From: Plectrocnemia conspersa | Lineage: Eukaryota; Arthropoda; Insecta; Trichoptera; Polycentropodidae | Direction of reading: 5' to 3' | Length of the DNA: 64,000 nt | NCBI GenBank assembly: GCA_009617715.1 | Contig: VTFK01000014.1 | Location: forward strand, 1 to 64,000 | Part shown: piece by piece, positions 49,085-63,452 of the stretch | How positions within the stretch are numbered: the stretch's first letter is position 1 | Layout of the letters: each line of letters begins with the position of its first letter | Made by a program: the position numbers and the translations under genes | Notes under the pieces: model-generated | Database searches by the model: none | What the model was told of the DNA's origin: nothing | What the model saw: only the letters and a program-made list of their open reading frames with translations

Positions 49085-49405
49085 TGGCAGGGGAAGGTCA
49101 TGTCATTTAATGAAATACTATGAATCAAATAGAAAATCAAATCTATCATCCTAAAAATATTTTTTATAATAGCTCATTTTTTTTAAATTAATTCAAAATA
49201 CATTTTTACCGGTAAAATATATATTTTTTTATCTGGCAGGTGCTCGTAAAATTATGTGAATGTGTATTTTTTAGTGAAGTTATATTTACACTAGCGAAGT
49301 CCAATTATATTTTCACCAGTAGATATATATTTCTACTAGCGAAAATATAATTTAACTGATAGGCACTAGTGAAATTATATGCTATTCTAAAATGTCTAAC
49401 CTTTT
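49085..49405 (+). repeat. Interspersed repeat family R1, third copy
   Basis: It carries the landmarks CATGTCATTTAATGAAATAC, ACATTTTTACCGGTAAAATA, ACTAGCGAAAATATAATTTA and GAAATTATATGCTATTC in the same order as 33424-34075. It directly abuts the GGTCAGAAT repeat, so the two may be parts of one larger element. Confidence 0.65.
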
Positions 49406-51866
49406 GGTTTATGTTAATCTTGATTCATAAAAGCTTTTTCCATATTTGCAACGTTTTGACGAAAACATTTTGCCTTATGGATAAATAAAGTCCATTCCAT
49501 ATTATATATGTATATTTGTAAATTATTTTTTCTGAAGTGTGGAAGGGAAGGGGTATTATAAAAATATGACATCATATAATTAATTATTTGTAATGATATT
49601 TTATCAGCACGTCGAGAATACTATTTAATTACATTTTTTAATTTTTTTGCTGTCTATAAAATATCCTATTTTACTATAGGTATATTTTTTAGGTGTGCTC
49701 TAAATCAATTCTTTTTAAATTGGTGTTCCATGGATATTAGTAATATTACTGCGGGCCTCCCTAAATATTAAACAAAACTTCATATTTATAAAAATAAAAA
49801 ATTTGATAGTCGTATATATTAAAACACAATTTTATAATTTTTTCACAAAATAAAAGTTTAAGAATCATTACAAACACATTTTGTTTCTGACAATCTGTTC
49901 ATCTATTGCAATGGATAACCGATCTCTTTACGCAAAACATTTGCCCCTGTAAATAAACATAAAATATCATTTTTCCTTGGTGCCATAAGAACAATAAAAT
50001 ATTATTTTTGATTAACACGTTCAAAGGGTTAAGGGCAAATCCAGCCCTGCCTTTTAAACTTCAAAAGGTAGTTTTGTATATAAATGCTGAGAATCTCTAA
50101 AGATTAAAGAAGACGACATGGTCGTGAGTGGCATTAATATAAACGTTAGAAGAAAGATGTTTTTTGTACTTTATTAATTTTAAAACTAGTAAAGATGATA
50201 TCAAGATGATGGCTAAGAATTTGAAATCAATTCTAAGTAACTTAAAATTATTGTTTTGAGTTGCTGAATCAGATGCAAATTTTAACGAAGAAAACTAAGA
50301 TTATCATAATTTATATAATTATCTAGCATCTTATATATTTTTTTAAAAGTTGTATTGAAATAAATATTTGCAGCATAAAAATCAATTTGCTAGTATTTGT
50401 GTTATATTGTATGATATTATGTAACATACCAAAACCATAAAAAACAAATTCTTAACAATTCAACTCAAACCCAAGTTCACATGTCAAATGGAAATCGCCA
50501 TATAGAAAAAAATCTATATTGCAAATATCTGTCTGGTCACTGACATCGATTGCCTAAAAGGCCCGTCGTGATTGACAACTGTAACGGCTGCGTGCAACGA
50601 TCGTGACAGAAAGGTGGTAGAAGTGTGGTAGAAAAAGTTGAATCGTGATGACCACTTGACAAATGTTTATAAATCACGCCTCAGATATTTCTCCTTAGCT
50701 ATAAGCAAGTGCATAACTCAAAAAATTTCGCCACTAACGATTTGTCTGCCGAAATCGATCTGACGTCTACCGACTTTCCAATCGATTCTAGCTAGATATC
50801 AGATATTGGAGTATCTTCCGATCAAGACTAGATATTAAATTCGTTCACGTCGTCCATGCAATTTATTTTATCTACGAAAGACCTTGGGAACTTCACAATT
50901 ATAAACATAATCTAACGATGTGCTTTATATTTTTCTCGGGCGTAGCATTTTATAGCTACATTTTAAAGCATTCTTCCGCGATGGCATTCCTGTTTACCTA
51001 TTATTAATTTTTCTATATAAGGTCTAGACATCAAAACTTGCCATGTCAAGCCTTACAAAGTCAGCTAGGACGCTTTGTGAAAATAAAAACTTGAAATTGG
51101 TTCTGTTTCGTGCGAAACGCGAGATTTCAAATAAGGAGATATGCATTTCATATTTATTAAGTTTAAGTAAAATATAGTTTATGTTATATAAAGTATATAT
51201 ATACTTATCATTGTATTATAATAGTTAAGGTGAAACCATAAAAAATATATGTGATATAATATATATATTATAATAAAGCGATGTTTTTACTCGCTGCCAA
51301 CGCTGTTCGTGATCAGTTTAGTGATCCGATTATTCTGTGCGAAAGGAAAGACTGCTGCTTAAATTTATCGTTTATCTGTTTCTGTTTATGGCAACGATGT
51401 TATCAATAGACAAAATAATAGCGATAAAAAGTGTCAAGAACAGATATTTATGACATGCTTAGCAAAATATTGCCTATCGCAAGAACTAAGCGCGCGTTGG
51501 GTGCTGAAATAACATTGAAATCTTAGGATCAAAAAATGTTTTAAATATATTTATTATATACTTTCTAAATGTTCCTTGTATAAGTAAAAGCAATTTCATT
51601 GTTCTGAAAAAACAAAAACACAGATATATCGTAAAATCACAATATCACAAAAAAATCAAAGTATGTTTCAAGCCTTGATATAAATTATTTAAGCATTTTT
51701 AAATGTCGTAAAATGAAAGAGAAATTGCGTTCTTTCTCGAGCGAATAAATTGTATATTAGTGCAAAAGTATGATTTTAAATAAAGGATGTATAAAAGACG
51801 TTGATATGATTTACGTGTTTGATACATAAATATAAATAATCAAGCTTTTATTCAGTTAGAGATGTT
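49405..51866. other. Gene-free stretch
   Basis: Mostly AT-rich DNA. GC-richer unique blocks lie at about 50500-50830 and 51290-51490. No gene, RNA gene or further repeat could be supported. Confidence 0.5.
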
Positions 51867-52083
51867 TTAACCCTTTAAACGCCAGCGACTTTTAGTGAGT
51901 CACCTGTTATTTCTCTTCACGCGTCAGGATCTTTTTTTAAAAATAAATATGCATATTTAGTTTACTGATATATTAAGCTATTAATTAAAAAAAATGTAAA
52001 TAATTCGTTAACTTGTTTTAAAAAAATAATTTGTTTAAAATAAATAAACAACAAGTGACCGGTGAGTCACTAGCGTTTAAGTT
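51867..52083. mobile_element. Small TTAA-type MITE
   Basis: TTAA followed by CCCTTTAAACGCCAGCGACT (51871-51890) is mirrored by AGTCACTAGCGTTTAAG at 52065-52081. Further inside, GTGAGTCACCTGTTATT is partly mirrored as well. The right terminus is decayed, but a TTAA is present at 52077-52080. Length of about 215 nt and TTAA boundaries suggest a piggyBac-type MITE unrelated to A and B in interior sequence. Confidence 0.55.
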
Positions 52084-55000
52084 TTCATAAATAAAAATTT
52101 ATAATACTTTTTTCAATAGGCAGCTTAAAGGAACATTGCCATTATCATTCCGAAAAATTATATATTTAAATGGTGAAAAGTTAAAATCAACCGAATTAAA
52201 ACTGGGCTTACAACTGAACACATATTTTGGATCTTCGCTCTAAAGGGCTTGCCGCCATTGCGGCCATTAGATCATTTTAATCTGGAAATAATTAATTAGA
52301 CCTATTTTAACACAAGCCCATCAGTAATATTATTTTTTTTCTAAATTAAAAATCTATAAAAATAATATATAATACACATTTTTATACTAGTCTTAAAAAA
52401 TGCATATTAGCCTTCAAATATCAACAATTAAAGAACGCTTTCATTTTTCATAGCAGAAAATATTATTAAAATATTTTGCGAAACCACATTAACCCACTGA
52501 TATCGGTGACTACGATAAAAACAACTTTAAATTTAAATATAAGCACAAAATGCCAAAGTACATATTGCTGTAAAGGTTAAAGACAACATATCAATGGCTC
52601 CAGATCTTTAGTGAAATATACTCAAATAATCACTTTATTTATTCATTTTTTATTTTCTGTATTTTTATTTTTCTCTCACTTAAATTGTAGGAGATTTTTT
52701 AGTTTATTTTTTAATTAAATCATTCCTAGCGATTTTATTTTATATTCCTATTTTTTAACAAATTGCATCTAATAAAAAAATAAAATATGAGAATGGTTAT
52801 AAACCAGTTACCTATGTATATATTATATAATTAGTATGTTTGTAATTATTTATATTATTGAAATCAACGTATTTAAAAAAAATACGCGAAAGTATATTAA
52901 AAAGTATTTTTTTCTGAGGTCAGATCAAAAATTCTTACTTTTTTAGAAAGTTACAAATTTATCGAGAATTTTTATAAACTTCAAAATTGTATTTTTTTAT
53001 TAGAAAAATAATTTGTACGAATATTTTAGAATGCTTCATAGCCGCCACATTTTTTATACGATTGCATAAGAGAGGGTGGGTCTGTGCTAGATGTTTGAAA
53101 ATAAACATAATTTCTTGGAGGATTTTAATAGAGATCGAAATTATTTGAATGGCAAAAAATTGTTTCTGATTCTCACAACTACATTTTTGGAATCAACAAA
53201 TTCCAAAAATGTATGTGTGCCTTCCATAGAGTTACGCCATAAAATTTGCCTGTCGTTTTAAATCTCACTTTTTCAGTAATCAAAAGAGGTTGATTGTCTT
53301 TATATTGTTTGAAATATGACAAATGTAAAGTAGCAACAGCTGTTATTGACTCTATGATTCAGGCGTAAATACGGTAGCCTGAAATTGCTTTGTGACTCGA
53401 CGTTATGTAATCAATAGATTCTTTTCAATATTTATAAATAATATAAAGATATTTAAATTACAATACTGTATTAGTATAATCATAAATTATATAATACATA
53501 TTTTTTTATTTAGCAAAAGTTCTCGATTTTTTGAAAAAAAAAATGAGAAACTAAAATGCAAAGAATAGACCAAATAACTTTTCGATATTTACCCGATCGA
53601 CATTTTAAATTTTCCATTAATCAGCATACCTCAGATATATCACTTGCCTCAAGATTAAGATTATTCGATTCACAAATAAAGATTTGTAAAATAATACTGT
53701 CTCAACGCTCTTTCGAAACACGTGCACCATCAGCTTCTTAACTCTTTCATCCCATACATTTATTTATCCAGCGTCCAGCCGCAAAATCTCGTCTGTGGAA
53801 GAAGAAAGGCCGCTCACGATGGCGTCCTTTGTTCCTTTTACGGTGGATATGTCACAGTCGACCATTTGTCATGTGACATATTAACGTTTGTTTGAGGACA
53901 GCGTGGGCGGCGGCTGATGTAACAGCTCCTCCCAGACCGCTGACAGGTGAAATTAATTAAGCGTCGGCCCTCAGGTGATTTGTTAACGGAGCGACTTGTC
54001 ACACACACAGCCTCACTAATATGCATCTGTATATAAGTGCTCAAGAAGCCAATTGAATGCCTTGATTAATTCGCACGTCGCGAACATGACTGAGGCACGG
54101 TGGCCGAAACGCTTCGCACGGCGATTATGCGCATAACGAGGCAGGGAGTGATATTCAATTTTGAGCTACGCCTTTATATGCTAGATCAGTGTTTCTAAAT
54201 GTTCTAAGGACTTATAACTAGTTTATCAATCTTTAGAACTGTATAGTTAAATGGAAGTTACTGAAAGTACTGTTTGATATATTTATTACACATTCTATAA
54301 GGAAATATTTTTTTTTAGAATAGTCTTGAGAATTATATAATTTTATTTTTCGATGGGTTTATAAAATAAACAAAAATACACAAAGCCTTGCAATTCTCTC
54401 TCTTTATATTTATCTATACCTAGTATGTCACACAGTCATACACAATATTCTCATAATATTTAGTTGCATTTCGCATTGAATGTGGGAGCTGTTAATGGAT
54501 TCTATCGTTGCCTTTCACATCACCGATTCTCCGCGTAATGATGAAAGACTGTGTTTCATTCTTTCTGTACATAGTCATATTTCACTTGTTTTCGACAATG
54601 TGTGAGTACTGCTCGCAATCTGAAAGAAGCCGATGATAGTTTTACGATGCGTTTTGTTCACAGAGTCGCAGGTAAATTACTATGAGATTCCTAGGCGCCC
54701 GCTGCGTGGGCTCGAATTCCAGCAAATTACCGAAAAGCCTCCCACGGGGTAGGCCATAAACGGAAGTGCTTTATTAATTTATGGCCCGTCGTTGAGAGGT
54801 GTTATAAGGCCCTTTGTGTCAGCTTAGACCTCGTTAGGCCGCGATTAGAGACACCTCCGAGGTATCAATGTGTCGCGAAATAGTAGCTCGTCATGGTTGA
54901 ATCTTTGCTGGAATGTAATTTTACAGTGCCTTTGTTTTGATGCTATTTCATACAATCTGAGTGTTTTCAAAGGTAAAATCACTGCATAGTAGCGATTCAG

Positions 55001-55384
55001 AAACAGTCATTTTGATTCTTAGAATACGAAATACCTCCAGCAGTGGCGAAACTAATCAGACCCCCCAAAAAAAGATAAAAAAAATTACCACTAATTTTCT
55101 GAATAGTTTTATTTTATATAAATAAGTAAAATATTAACACAGTATTTAAAATATATTTACAATATAATATATACATATGTATGTACATATTTATATGTAA
55201 ACACACAAAAATTGGTATGATATCAGTTTTAAGATTGAATGTAGTTATGTAAAATTAAATAAATATTATATATGTGAACTTAAAATACAGAAATAATATA
55301 AATTTGGTCATGTACTGTAAAACTTTAAAATATTATTTAGTTGAAAATATTTTTTGAAAAGATCAAAAGTATGGTATTTTTAAA

Positions 55385-55418
55385 GAAGATAACATTTAAC
55401 CGATTAAATGTTATCTTC
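55385..55418. repeat. Perfect 15-bp hairpin
   Basis: GAAGATAACATTTAA (55385-55399) and TTAAATGTTATCTTC (55404-55418) are exact inverted repeats around CCGA. Confidence 0.85.
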
Positions 55419-55464
55419 AGAGAGTTAATTTGAATAAATTCTAAAATGGATATGATTTTTTTTT

Positions 55465-55545
55465 ATAATAATACCGATTAATCATCACAGATAAAGTTTT
55501 CCAAGATTTTCATAATCTCACGGATGAGTATCATGACCATAGTAC
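55465..55545 (+). mobile_element. SINE family S1, decayed 3' fragment
   Basis: The stretch ATACCGATTAATCATCACAG ... TTTTCCAAGATTTTCATAATCTCACGGATG parallels the 3' bodies of the copies at 21308-21608 and 31735-31935. The tRNA-like head is missing. Confidence 0.45.
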
Positions 55546-57315
55546 GTTGTGAGATCTATATTTGTGCGGTTTTTAACCATTTGAGAGGTTACAATAACGA
55601 TCACTTGAACAACGAAAATTTTTCTTTTATATTATTTTTTCAATATATTTTTATGTGCTGAAATAATATTGTAAATTGTTTTTTGACCATCATCATGACG
55701 CATCACGATTGTCTAAATTTTATTGAAATAAATAAATAAATTATTATCAAAATATAATTCCAGTAGAAAATTACTGATTAGATTTTCCAATCATTTTTAA
55801 TATCATAGATAAAATTCTTAATGAATAAATAATGCTATATAATTCATATATTCATTGAATTTATTTAATTACTAAATTTAGCTTATAAATAGTTTTAATA
55901 TATATTAAAAATAAATTTATGATACTTTTTCAATGTACAACAAAAGTTTTTTCTTCAACAATAAAACATTATTGTGGGGCTTTGAGAAAGATTTGCAATG
56001 ACTAGTCATTTGTCGAATCATTTTCAGTAATTTTAGCTTTAAGTGCAGCTACCGCTCGATGGGAATTTTTTTAAAATACATAAAATGGCTGCGTCACAAA
56101 CGAATAAAGCAGATTTAATGCTTCTATATGTTTTTTTTGTGATATAATTTATGGAATATTGTAAATAGTAAGGTGTCTATAATTTAACTTTGTTGATCAC
56201 CAACAGATCATTTAATAATCATTCATACGCGATTTCGCTAAATATATGTACTGTAAATATTGTAAATATATCTGTAGAATTTCTACAGTATTCATTCGTA
56301 TGAATATCGATAATAAATAATAATTTCCAAATCAAGACACGCAGCTTTCGCAAAAAAACTTTTCTCAGTATTCAGTATAATTTTCGGCATTAAAACTTTA
56401 AAAGTTTTCCATCTTTACCATAATAATATATGTCTTAGCACATCCTGCTTTTGAGGCATAACATTTATTTTTAGTAGCTCTAGGTTTCTAGTTAAGTAAA
56501 TAGTTATCAATTTTTTAGGTTTTACAATATAAATAATTAATTCATGCATTTTTATTAAAGTTTGTTTTCAAAATTGATGCGATTTAGATTGAACATATGT
56601 ACTACAATAATCGAGAGATAGGTGTATTCAGTTACCTAAAACACATTAAGAGTTAAAAAAATTGCTAAAAACACTTCTTAAAAGATTCTTCGCCCAGCAA
56701 AAATTATCAACATCTGATCTGTCCCACTACTCGTGGATTTACATATTCACATGTGTGTCGTTTTTAATCCAAGCCGGTGCAGTCATTGTACAGCTCGTGC
56801 GTTGGTTAACGGAACCTTCCGCGTGTCAATTAAAATTAAAGGCATTCCGGACAAATGGCAGCCGCCATTAATCTGGCGCATTAATTATTTCCCACAAAAC
56901 GCGAGCCGCGAAAAGAAAACGGGCACACCAGAGTCACGGCTGAGTGTTGCGGGGTCAACCGACCCCAGCTATCAGTCAGATTTTCGACACAAATTTGGAA
57001 TATGCTGTGTAATAGATATGAAAAAAAGAGAAAAAGAGAGTTGTTTTCTCTTGATGGACATGAACTCATCAATTGCGTTGCAGATAATGTAGATTGATTA
57101 GATGTGGTTTTCACTTTTTAGTATTATAATCTAGGATAATCGATTAGATTTCCTGATTTTTTGTTGTCAGTAAATGGATAAATAAAAAAAAATCATCAAA
57201 AACTGCGCGTTATGGACAAGAGAGTCGCGATTGCGTCCGTTATTATTGTCCATCGCGACCAGAACAGCGCTTAAAGATTAGGGTTCTCTTATTTGAATTA
57301 GTCGCCTGATTTTAA

Positions 57316-57368
57316 GCTATACGAATGTTTAAATAAGCGATTGAATATTCGTAAAATATTCGTATAGC
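57316..57368. repeat. 11-bp inverted repeat
   Basis: GCTATACGAAT (57316-57326) is matched by ATTCGTATAGC (57358-57368) across 31 nt. No further sign of a mobile element. Confidence 0.6.
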
Positions 57369-58261
57369 AAAAAAATTGAATGTAACTATTTGTATAATTA
57401 AGCAACACAGGTATTTGTTTTTTCTCTAAATTTACCCGAGTAGTTAGTGCTGTTATTATGTTTCAATGTGCTCCTTCTCAACGAAAATGTTTGTAAATAT
57501 AATGTTTATCTCGTGTCTACTATGACCGAAATTCGCAGAATTCATTCGTTAAATGAAACAAAGTGCCGGAAAGGCCCACCTTTTATTATCGTTTAACGCT
57601 TATCTCAAAAACAGGCGTGCGTCGCAAATTTTTGTGAAGCTCTAACTTATTTGTTTTTGTTGTTTCAATACCCAAAGATTTTATTTCAGTCACTTAAATA
57701 ATTCAATCGCGCTTAATTTATTTCTAGTTGTTTCATTTATATGCAAATCTTCACAAAAATCAAATTTATTCCAAATATTATTAGCTATTGTATATACAAT
57801 AAATTAAATTAAATTATGTATTTAAAATGTTAATTCAATCAATAGTGATTTAATTTAGATAAAATTCCACAAAAAACAAACGGTGAAACGACTTCGAACT
57901 ACTATATGTATAATACATCGAATTTGTTCCAAAAATTACATACATCAGAAAGTCAGTAATTAAACATACATAGTGAATAAAATTTAGTGTTGAATCGAAC
58001 CTTGTTTCCCACAAACTTTATATAGTTGAAAAATAAATGTATTTTTTTAACATTGTAAAATGAAAACATGCATAATTGAAACGGTCGTTTTGCCAAGATT
58101 CAATAAGATTTAGCGAAAGTGAACTTTCATTCTTTATCATTGTGGATCTTGGACCACGTAAATCATATCTTTTCAAATATCGTTACGTATATGATGAATT
58201 TTCATATTTATTTATTTTGGGAAACTTGGACCTCATTTGCTTACCCTAAATTTTCCCATAA

Positions 58262-58350
58262 ACATCAGGGACGACAAATGAAACCTCTCCCTTAAATCTA
58301 TGCAGAAAAATACATGTCATTTAATTATATACTATCAACCTTAATAAAAT
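58262..58350 (+). repeat. Interspersed repeat family R1, short copy
   Basis: ACATGTCATTTAATTATATAC and the flanking AT-rich sequence match the left part of 33424-34075. Confidence 0.5.
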
Positions 58351-60255
58351 TTAAATATTAAAAAAATGGAGAGAGCTGAAATTAAATTCTTATCAATTTT
58401 CCTGCTATTCTGAATTTATTGCGTATATATGCATAAATTTTAAATGGTATTAAAAATGACTTAGATACATCATTTGAGGGGAAGGAGTTATTTGGTTAAC
58501 TATACTAAACATTAAAAATAAAAAAAGAGCAATTTTCTGACGCGATTTAACTAAGCTATTTTAATTTTAAAATTAAATTGAGATTATGTCCGGAATATCC
58601 CTTGTTGTTGTGAAAATATTTGTCAATCAGACTTGCTTATGAAACGACTCTTTTTCTAGGTTCAAAGATTATTTCGGAAAGTTTTGAGGAGGGTTTTAAG
58701 TATTCTAATTAAATTATTGATAGTTCTAGTTTTTAGGTTTTGACATGACATAAAATAATGGTTATTGCTATGAGTTAGTTGCGATCCGGCTAAAGATCGA
58801 TATTATCAGTTTCTATGGTGATCAAGGAAACCCCTATTTATAACATTATATTTATTAAACACGTGTAAAAAAGCCAAAAGTCATTCTGCATCTTACCGTA
58901 TACTAAATGACTAATTTAGAGTCTGAATATATGAATTATTAAAATAGAAAATATTTTTTTTAAATCGTTACAGAGAAAATGATAAAATTTGTTTTTAAAG
59001 TAATGTAAAAAGCCTATTTTTTTTATAAAATATATAATTTTTATTTCTGTTTCAGTAGTAATCATATTTTAAATAAGTGTGAATAATTCAGCTGTATTTT
59101 ATTCTAGCATTTCTATAATTAATATACATTTAATGCGTAGCTAAATTATTATTTCGTACGGCAAAAAATAAATTGCTTATGTAAAATTATTCTTACATTT
59201 TATAATTTTAAATTTGTTTTAACTTTTCAATAACATTTAATTAAATCTGAGCAGAACTTTTAAGCCTTTGCAGTAAATAATCTAAAAATAATAAGAATAT
59301 ATATTACATATAATTTCATTACAGAAATAATACTTTAAGTATGAGATAAACACGTATTCACTGATATAATCTTTGTTTATTATACAAAAAAGTCGTAAAA
59401 ATAATTTAAAACAAATTTTACAGTATTTCTTATAATAAAAGAACGATACTTTGTTGCATTTAGTTGTATAATATTATTAGCGCGTAAGGAATATTATATT
59501 AAAAAATATTGATTTCTAAGCGTTGGACATCTAAGAGGATTAATTTATTAACACAATACACTGTTAAATAATTATTTAATGTATTGCAATAAAAAAAGTA
59601 TAATATTTTTAAAAAATACGTTTCATTAAAAAAATATTTCTGAATGATTTTTTAGACACGGTTTCTATTTTAGTTTTCTGTTAACACTATGTTTATATTA
59701 GAGCTATTATAAGATGAGCAGTAAAATCACTTTCCAACGACAACTTTTATTCAAGCATCTTCTGAATCCACAATTATAAAAAATCCAAATCTTGTTATTC
59801 ATGTCGGTGAGCTTTGAGTGGTTCTCGTTTGAAATTGCAAATAAATTCGCCATAAACTTCGCGTCGGGACATGAAGATAGAAAGTGAATCTAGCGAAGCT
59901 CGGGACATCGTTTTATGGGTGCCAACTTTCTAAGCATGCGACACTTAGCTATTAAAATAATAGAAGATTTATGTGGACAGCTCGCAACCAGATAGGGCAG
60001 ATCTTCCGTAATAATGAGACTACGCAACGGACGCGTATGCTCATGAATAAATTATAAGATATAGTGTATCTTCTAGAAGGGAAAAATTTATACTAGTGTT
60101 AATTAAATGTTGCGTTTGTGGCTATTATGCAATCACTCTTTAGAATATAATGTGAATTATAAACTGAATATAATTGATTTATAATAACTGCTTGGAATAG
60201 TGTAAGATTATTATTTTGATTTTATAATTAGATTTGAAAAGCAATACTTTTACTT

Positions 60256-60307
60256 TTTCTCGCGCTATCGCGCGAGAAAGCGATCTTGCTCAATGATCAA
60301 GAGCGGG
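60256..60307. repeat. Two adjacent short hairpins
   Basis: TTTCTCGCGC (60256-60265) pairs with GCGCGAGAAA (60270-60279) around TATC. Directly after it TCTTG...CAAGA can form a second, weaker stem. The GC-rich stem stands out in AT-rich DNA. Confidence 0.55.
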
Positions 60308-61410
60308 TTTTAAAAGCCTCACTTTATGGATAAAATAAATATTGCTTTGTACGAATGCCGTATATTCTACATAACAACAGTTGGTATTTGATAGTTTATT
60401 AAATTATTTAATTTATATTTATTTATTGTAATCTGCTATTAAATATATTTGATTGACTCATTTCGATGATAATGATCTATTGATATTAAAGAAAAATTAA
60501 AATCATTTTCATTTACAAGTGCTTCAATTTATATGTCAGAGTATAATCCACACAACTCCATAATCGGTCAATGAATTGACCAACCATAAAATCCACATCA
60601 ACCTTTCAACCAACCATTATTTTGCCATTTGGTAATTGTTTATGTCTGGAGCGTTTTATCGGCGTGATTTATTGTCAATTTTAGCTAAAATCTAGAATCG
60701 ATATCACGAAACGTCCTAATCGGTTGCATCACAATCGTTTTGACGTACGAAACGTGCATTCGGCATTATTGCATTGTTTTGTACCAATTTGCCCTTTCCC
60801 ACGGACTAAAATTGTAAAAATGTGTTTTCTATAGCACCAATGAATAACTTAATCTAACCTATCAATCAAAAATGATTTATACCGCTGGCTAATGACTAAT
60901 TTGCGATTTAGCTTCCTAATTAATTGTTATATTGTAGTCGGGTATTTTTTTGCGCTTCAGATTGATAAATTATTTATTTAACGTATCAAGGCCGTCTCTT
61001 TGGTTGTTTTAACGGTTTTAAAACGTGAATTATGACACGAACATCACTTCTCACCGTAAATAATGAGTCGAATCACGCTACCGCATTATTTATTATTTCG
61101 TAGAACGAACTCCAAACACCAATTTGCCGCTGTGTCAAAATTATAGCGTGGGCTAATTTTATTCGAGTGGAGATCATTTAAGTTCTTGTGACAAATTATG
61201 TGCTTTATGAGAATGATGTAAAAAATCAATGTAACTAATATTAAAAAAATTATCATTGATTTTCGATAAAATTCATCGTTGGTAACTCAACTTGCGATAC
61301 GCAAAGATTTTTTAATTTCATATTTATTGTTGATTGTGATATTAATATAATTCATAGTAAATAATATATTAGGTTAATAATAAAAATTAAATATATTTAC
61401 GAATTATTCA

Positions 61411-61441
61411 AATCACACCTAGCTACGAACTAGGTGTGATT
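61411..61441. repeat. Perfect 12-bp hairpin
   Basis: AATCACACCTAG (61411-61422) and CTAGGTGTGATT (61430-61441) are exact inverted repeats around CTACGAA. Confidence 0.85.
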
Positions 61442-61685
61442 CAGTTGAAAATCGATATTATCAGTGACCTGACGGACCGTATGATGAAAATAAGACTCCC
61501 TTATATAGATTTAAAATAACTATTCAGCATTTTTATCGTTGCCCAAAATACGACATTCGCTTAAAGCCCTCGACAAGTAAAATAATTTAATTTAGTAAAT
61601 AATAGTGTCTAGCACAATTAGATAATTTAATATCAGACTAAAAATAATAAATATTTATAGTCGAAGTTTTTTTGTTAATCACTAC

Positions 61686-61721
61686 AAAAAGTTGTTTTGA
61701 ATTATTTCAAAACAACTTTTT
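61686..61721. repeat. Perfect 16-bp hairpin
   Basis: AAAAAGTTGTTTTGAA (61686-61701) and TTCAAAACAACTTTTT (61706-61721) are exact inverted repeats around TTAT. A T-run follows. Confidence 0.85.
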
Positions 61722-62239
61722 TTATTAAAATGATGAATAAAATCTACTGCTCTTGTGTATATATAATACATATATGTATATAAAAATTAGCAATAATTCT
61801 GTGATCTGTTTTCTTTATTCTTTATGATTTTTGTAAGATCGTATTTTGAATGCAGAAACCGTAAATGTTTTTGTTGTTAAATATTTCTTATAAATATATA
61901 ATAGTATATAAAAAATATTATTTTACATAATTTTTTTTCGGTCCCAAGCGCGTGGTTATTTCATTTTGTGGATGAACCGCCACTGGCCATAACCATAAAA
62001 AATATTAGTCGACTAATAAACTTATAAATGAAAAGCACTTTGTAATTACCGAAATTTAAAAAATCACTCATATTTACGAGCTAAAAATGTGCAGCTGTGG
62101 ACTTTTTCAATGGTTTACAATTATTTTTTTATAATGTTTAATTTTAAGTATGTCGAAAATAATTCATATGGAAATATTTTTTTAAACATACTGAGTTAAA
62201 GCCCTTTAAGCAAAAAGTGTAATTAAAATTAAATTTAAA

Positions 62240-63000
62240 ATTTCTAAATACTTAATGCTCTTTTATTTTAAACTTAAAACTATTTATTTATTTTTATTTA
62301 TTTATTTTAAACTATATATTTTCGATTCTTTATTAATATGTATTTAAATATTTAAACATTTTATCGTGTACCATTAATTTACAATTAGTTAAAAATAACG
62401 AATATTTAAAAACTCTAACTGACAATAAAGCTCACATCAACAACAACCAAATGAGTCATTTCAGCAGCAGGAATGATTAAAATGGAATTTAATACTTATA
62501 TAAAATTTGAAACATTTAATGCGCTAATATTTTCAAAATTGAAATGGTCTTAATATTTTTTTTAACTTCACAAATATTTTATCGTTTACTATTCACTATT
62601 CGAATAGTTAAAAATAACGAATATTTGTCAATTCTAATGACAATCAAACTCAAACCAGCAGTTATTTTGGCAGCAGAAATAATTAAAGTAAATTTTCGTA
62701 CTTAATTAAAGATTAAAACATTAATAGAATAAAATAAAAAGTCACTTAAACTGTATTTTTTGGTTCATCATAACTTTACGAATATGTCTGAATATTAGAT
62801 TATTCTATCGTTTACTCTACGATATTCAAATAGTGGAAAATAACAAATATTTAAGAACTCTACTAACAATAAAGCCTACATTAACAATAACTAAGTAATT
62901 TGGCAGTTGGATAAATAAAATAAAATTTAGTATTAATTTATAATTTGAAATATTTGCTGCTCTTTTATTTTTTAAATAAAAATAAATAGACTTGCTAACA
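62240..63000 (+). repeat. Decayed tandem repeat, about 240-bp period
   Basis: Three similar stretches near 62390, 62615 and 62835 each contain (A)GTTAAAAATAACGAATATTT, then ACTCTAA or ATTCTAA, then TGACAATAAAGC or CAATCAAACTC, then AGCAG...AATAA. Spacing is 225-240 nt. No coding content. Confidence 0.5.
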
Positions 63001-63452
63001 TTAAGTTAAAACTAATAACAGCAATATATTATATTTATCTAAAAGCGATTTTGTGAAAAAAATACTGACCATTTTTAGCGAGTTTATACAGAAATATAAT
63101 TTTAATACTGATAGCAAAACCCAGCTTTGATTAATTAATTTTAATGGAAAAAAATAAAAATTTCGCTGCAATAATTTTATAAAAATTAAATTAAAATTTT
63201 ATTGATACACATCAAATCAGTGTTTTATTTGCTACTAATTTATTTTATTTTGTGGAAAATTATTTATTGCTAAGATTTACAACAATCGGTTTATTGGACG
63301 TGTTTAGAACTTGTCTAAAGCGGTTCGTTAAATTATATTATTATAAAAACAATTAATAAGCAAAATTGATTTTTTTAATTATCTAATATATGTATATTAT
63401 ATTAATATTTCAAAACAATTTAATTAAACTTGATTTCCTGACGTTCTACCAT

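Larger units (their letters stand above)
52084..57380. other. Gene desert with GC-richer islands
   Basis: No gene is supported. GC-richer unique islands lie at about 53740-54180, 54480-54900, 56690-57000 and 57180-57300, separated by AT-rich filler. The islands contain no long conserved frames. Short inverted repeats within them include ATATGTCAC / GTGACATAT around 53848-53882 and GGGGTCAACCGACCCC near 56951. They resemble spaced cis-regulatory elements. Confidence 0.5.

Noticed and set aside
56662..57114. Open frames of 69-119 codons on both strands
   Set aside because: They overlap in several frames in a GC-richer island and show no domain. A regulatory island is a better explanation.
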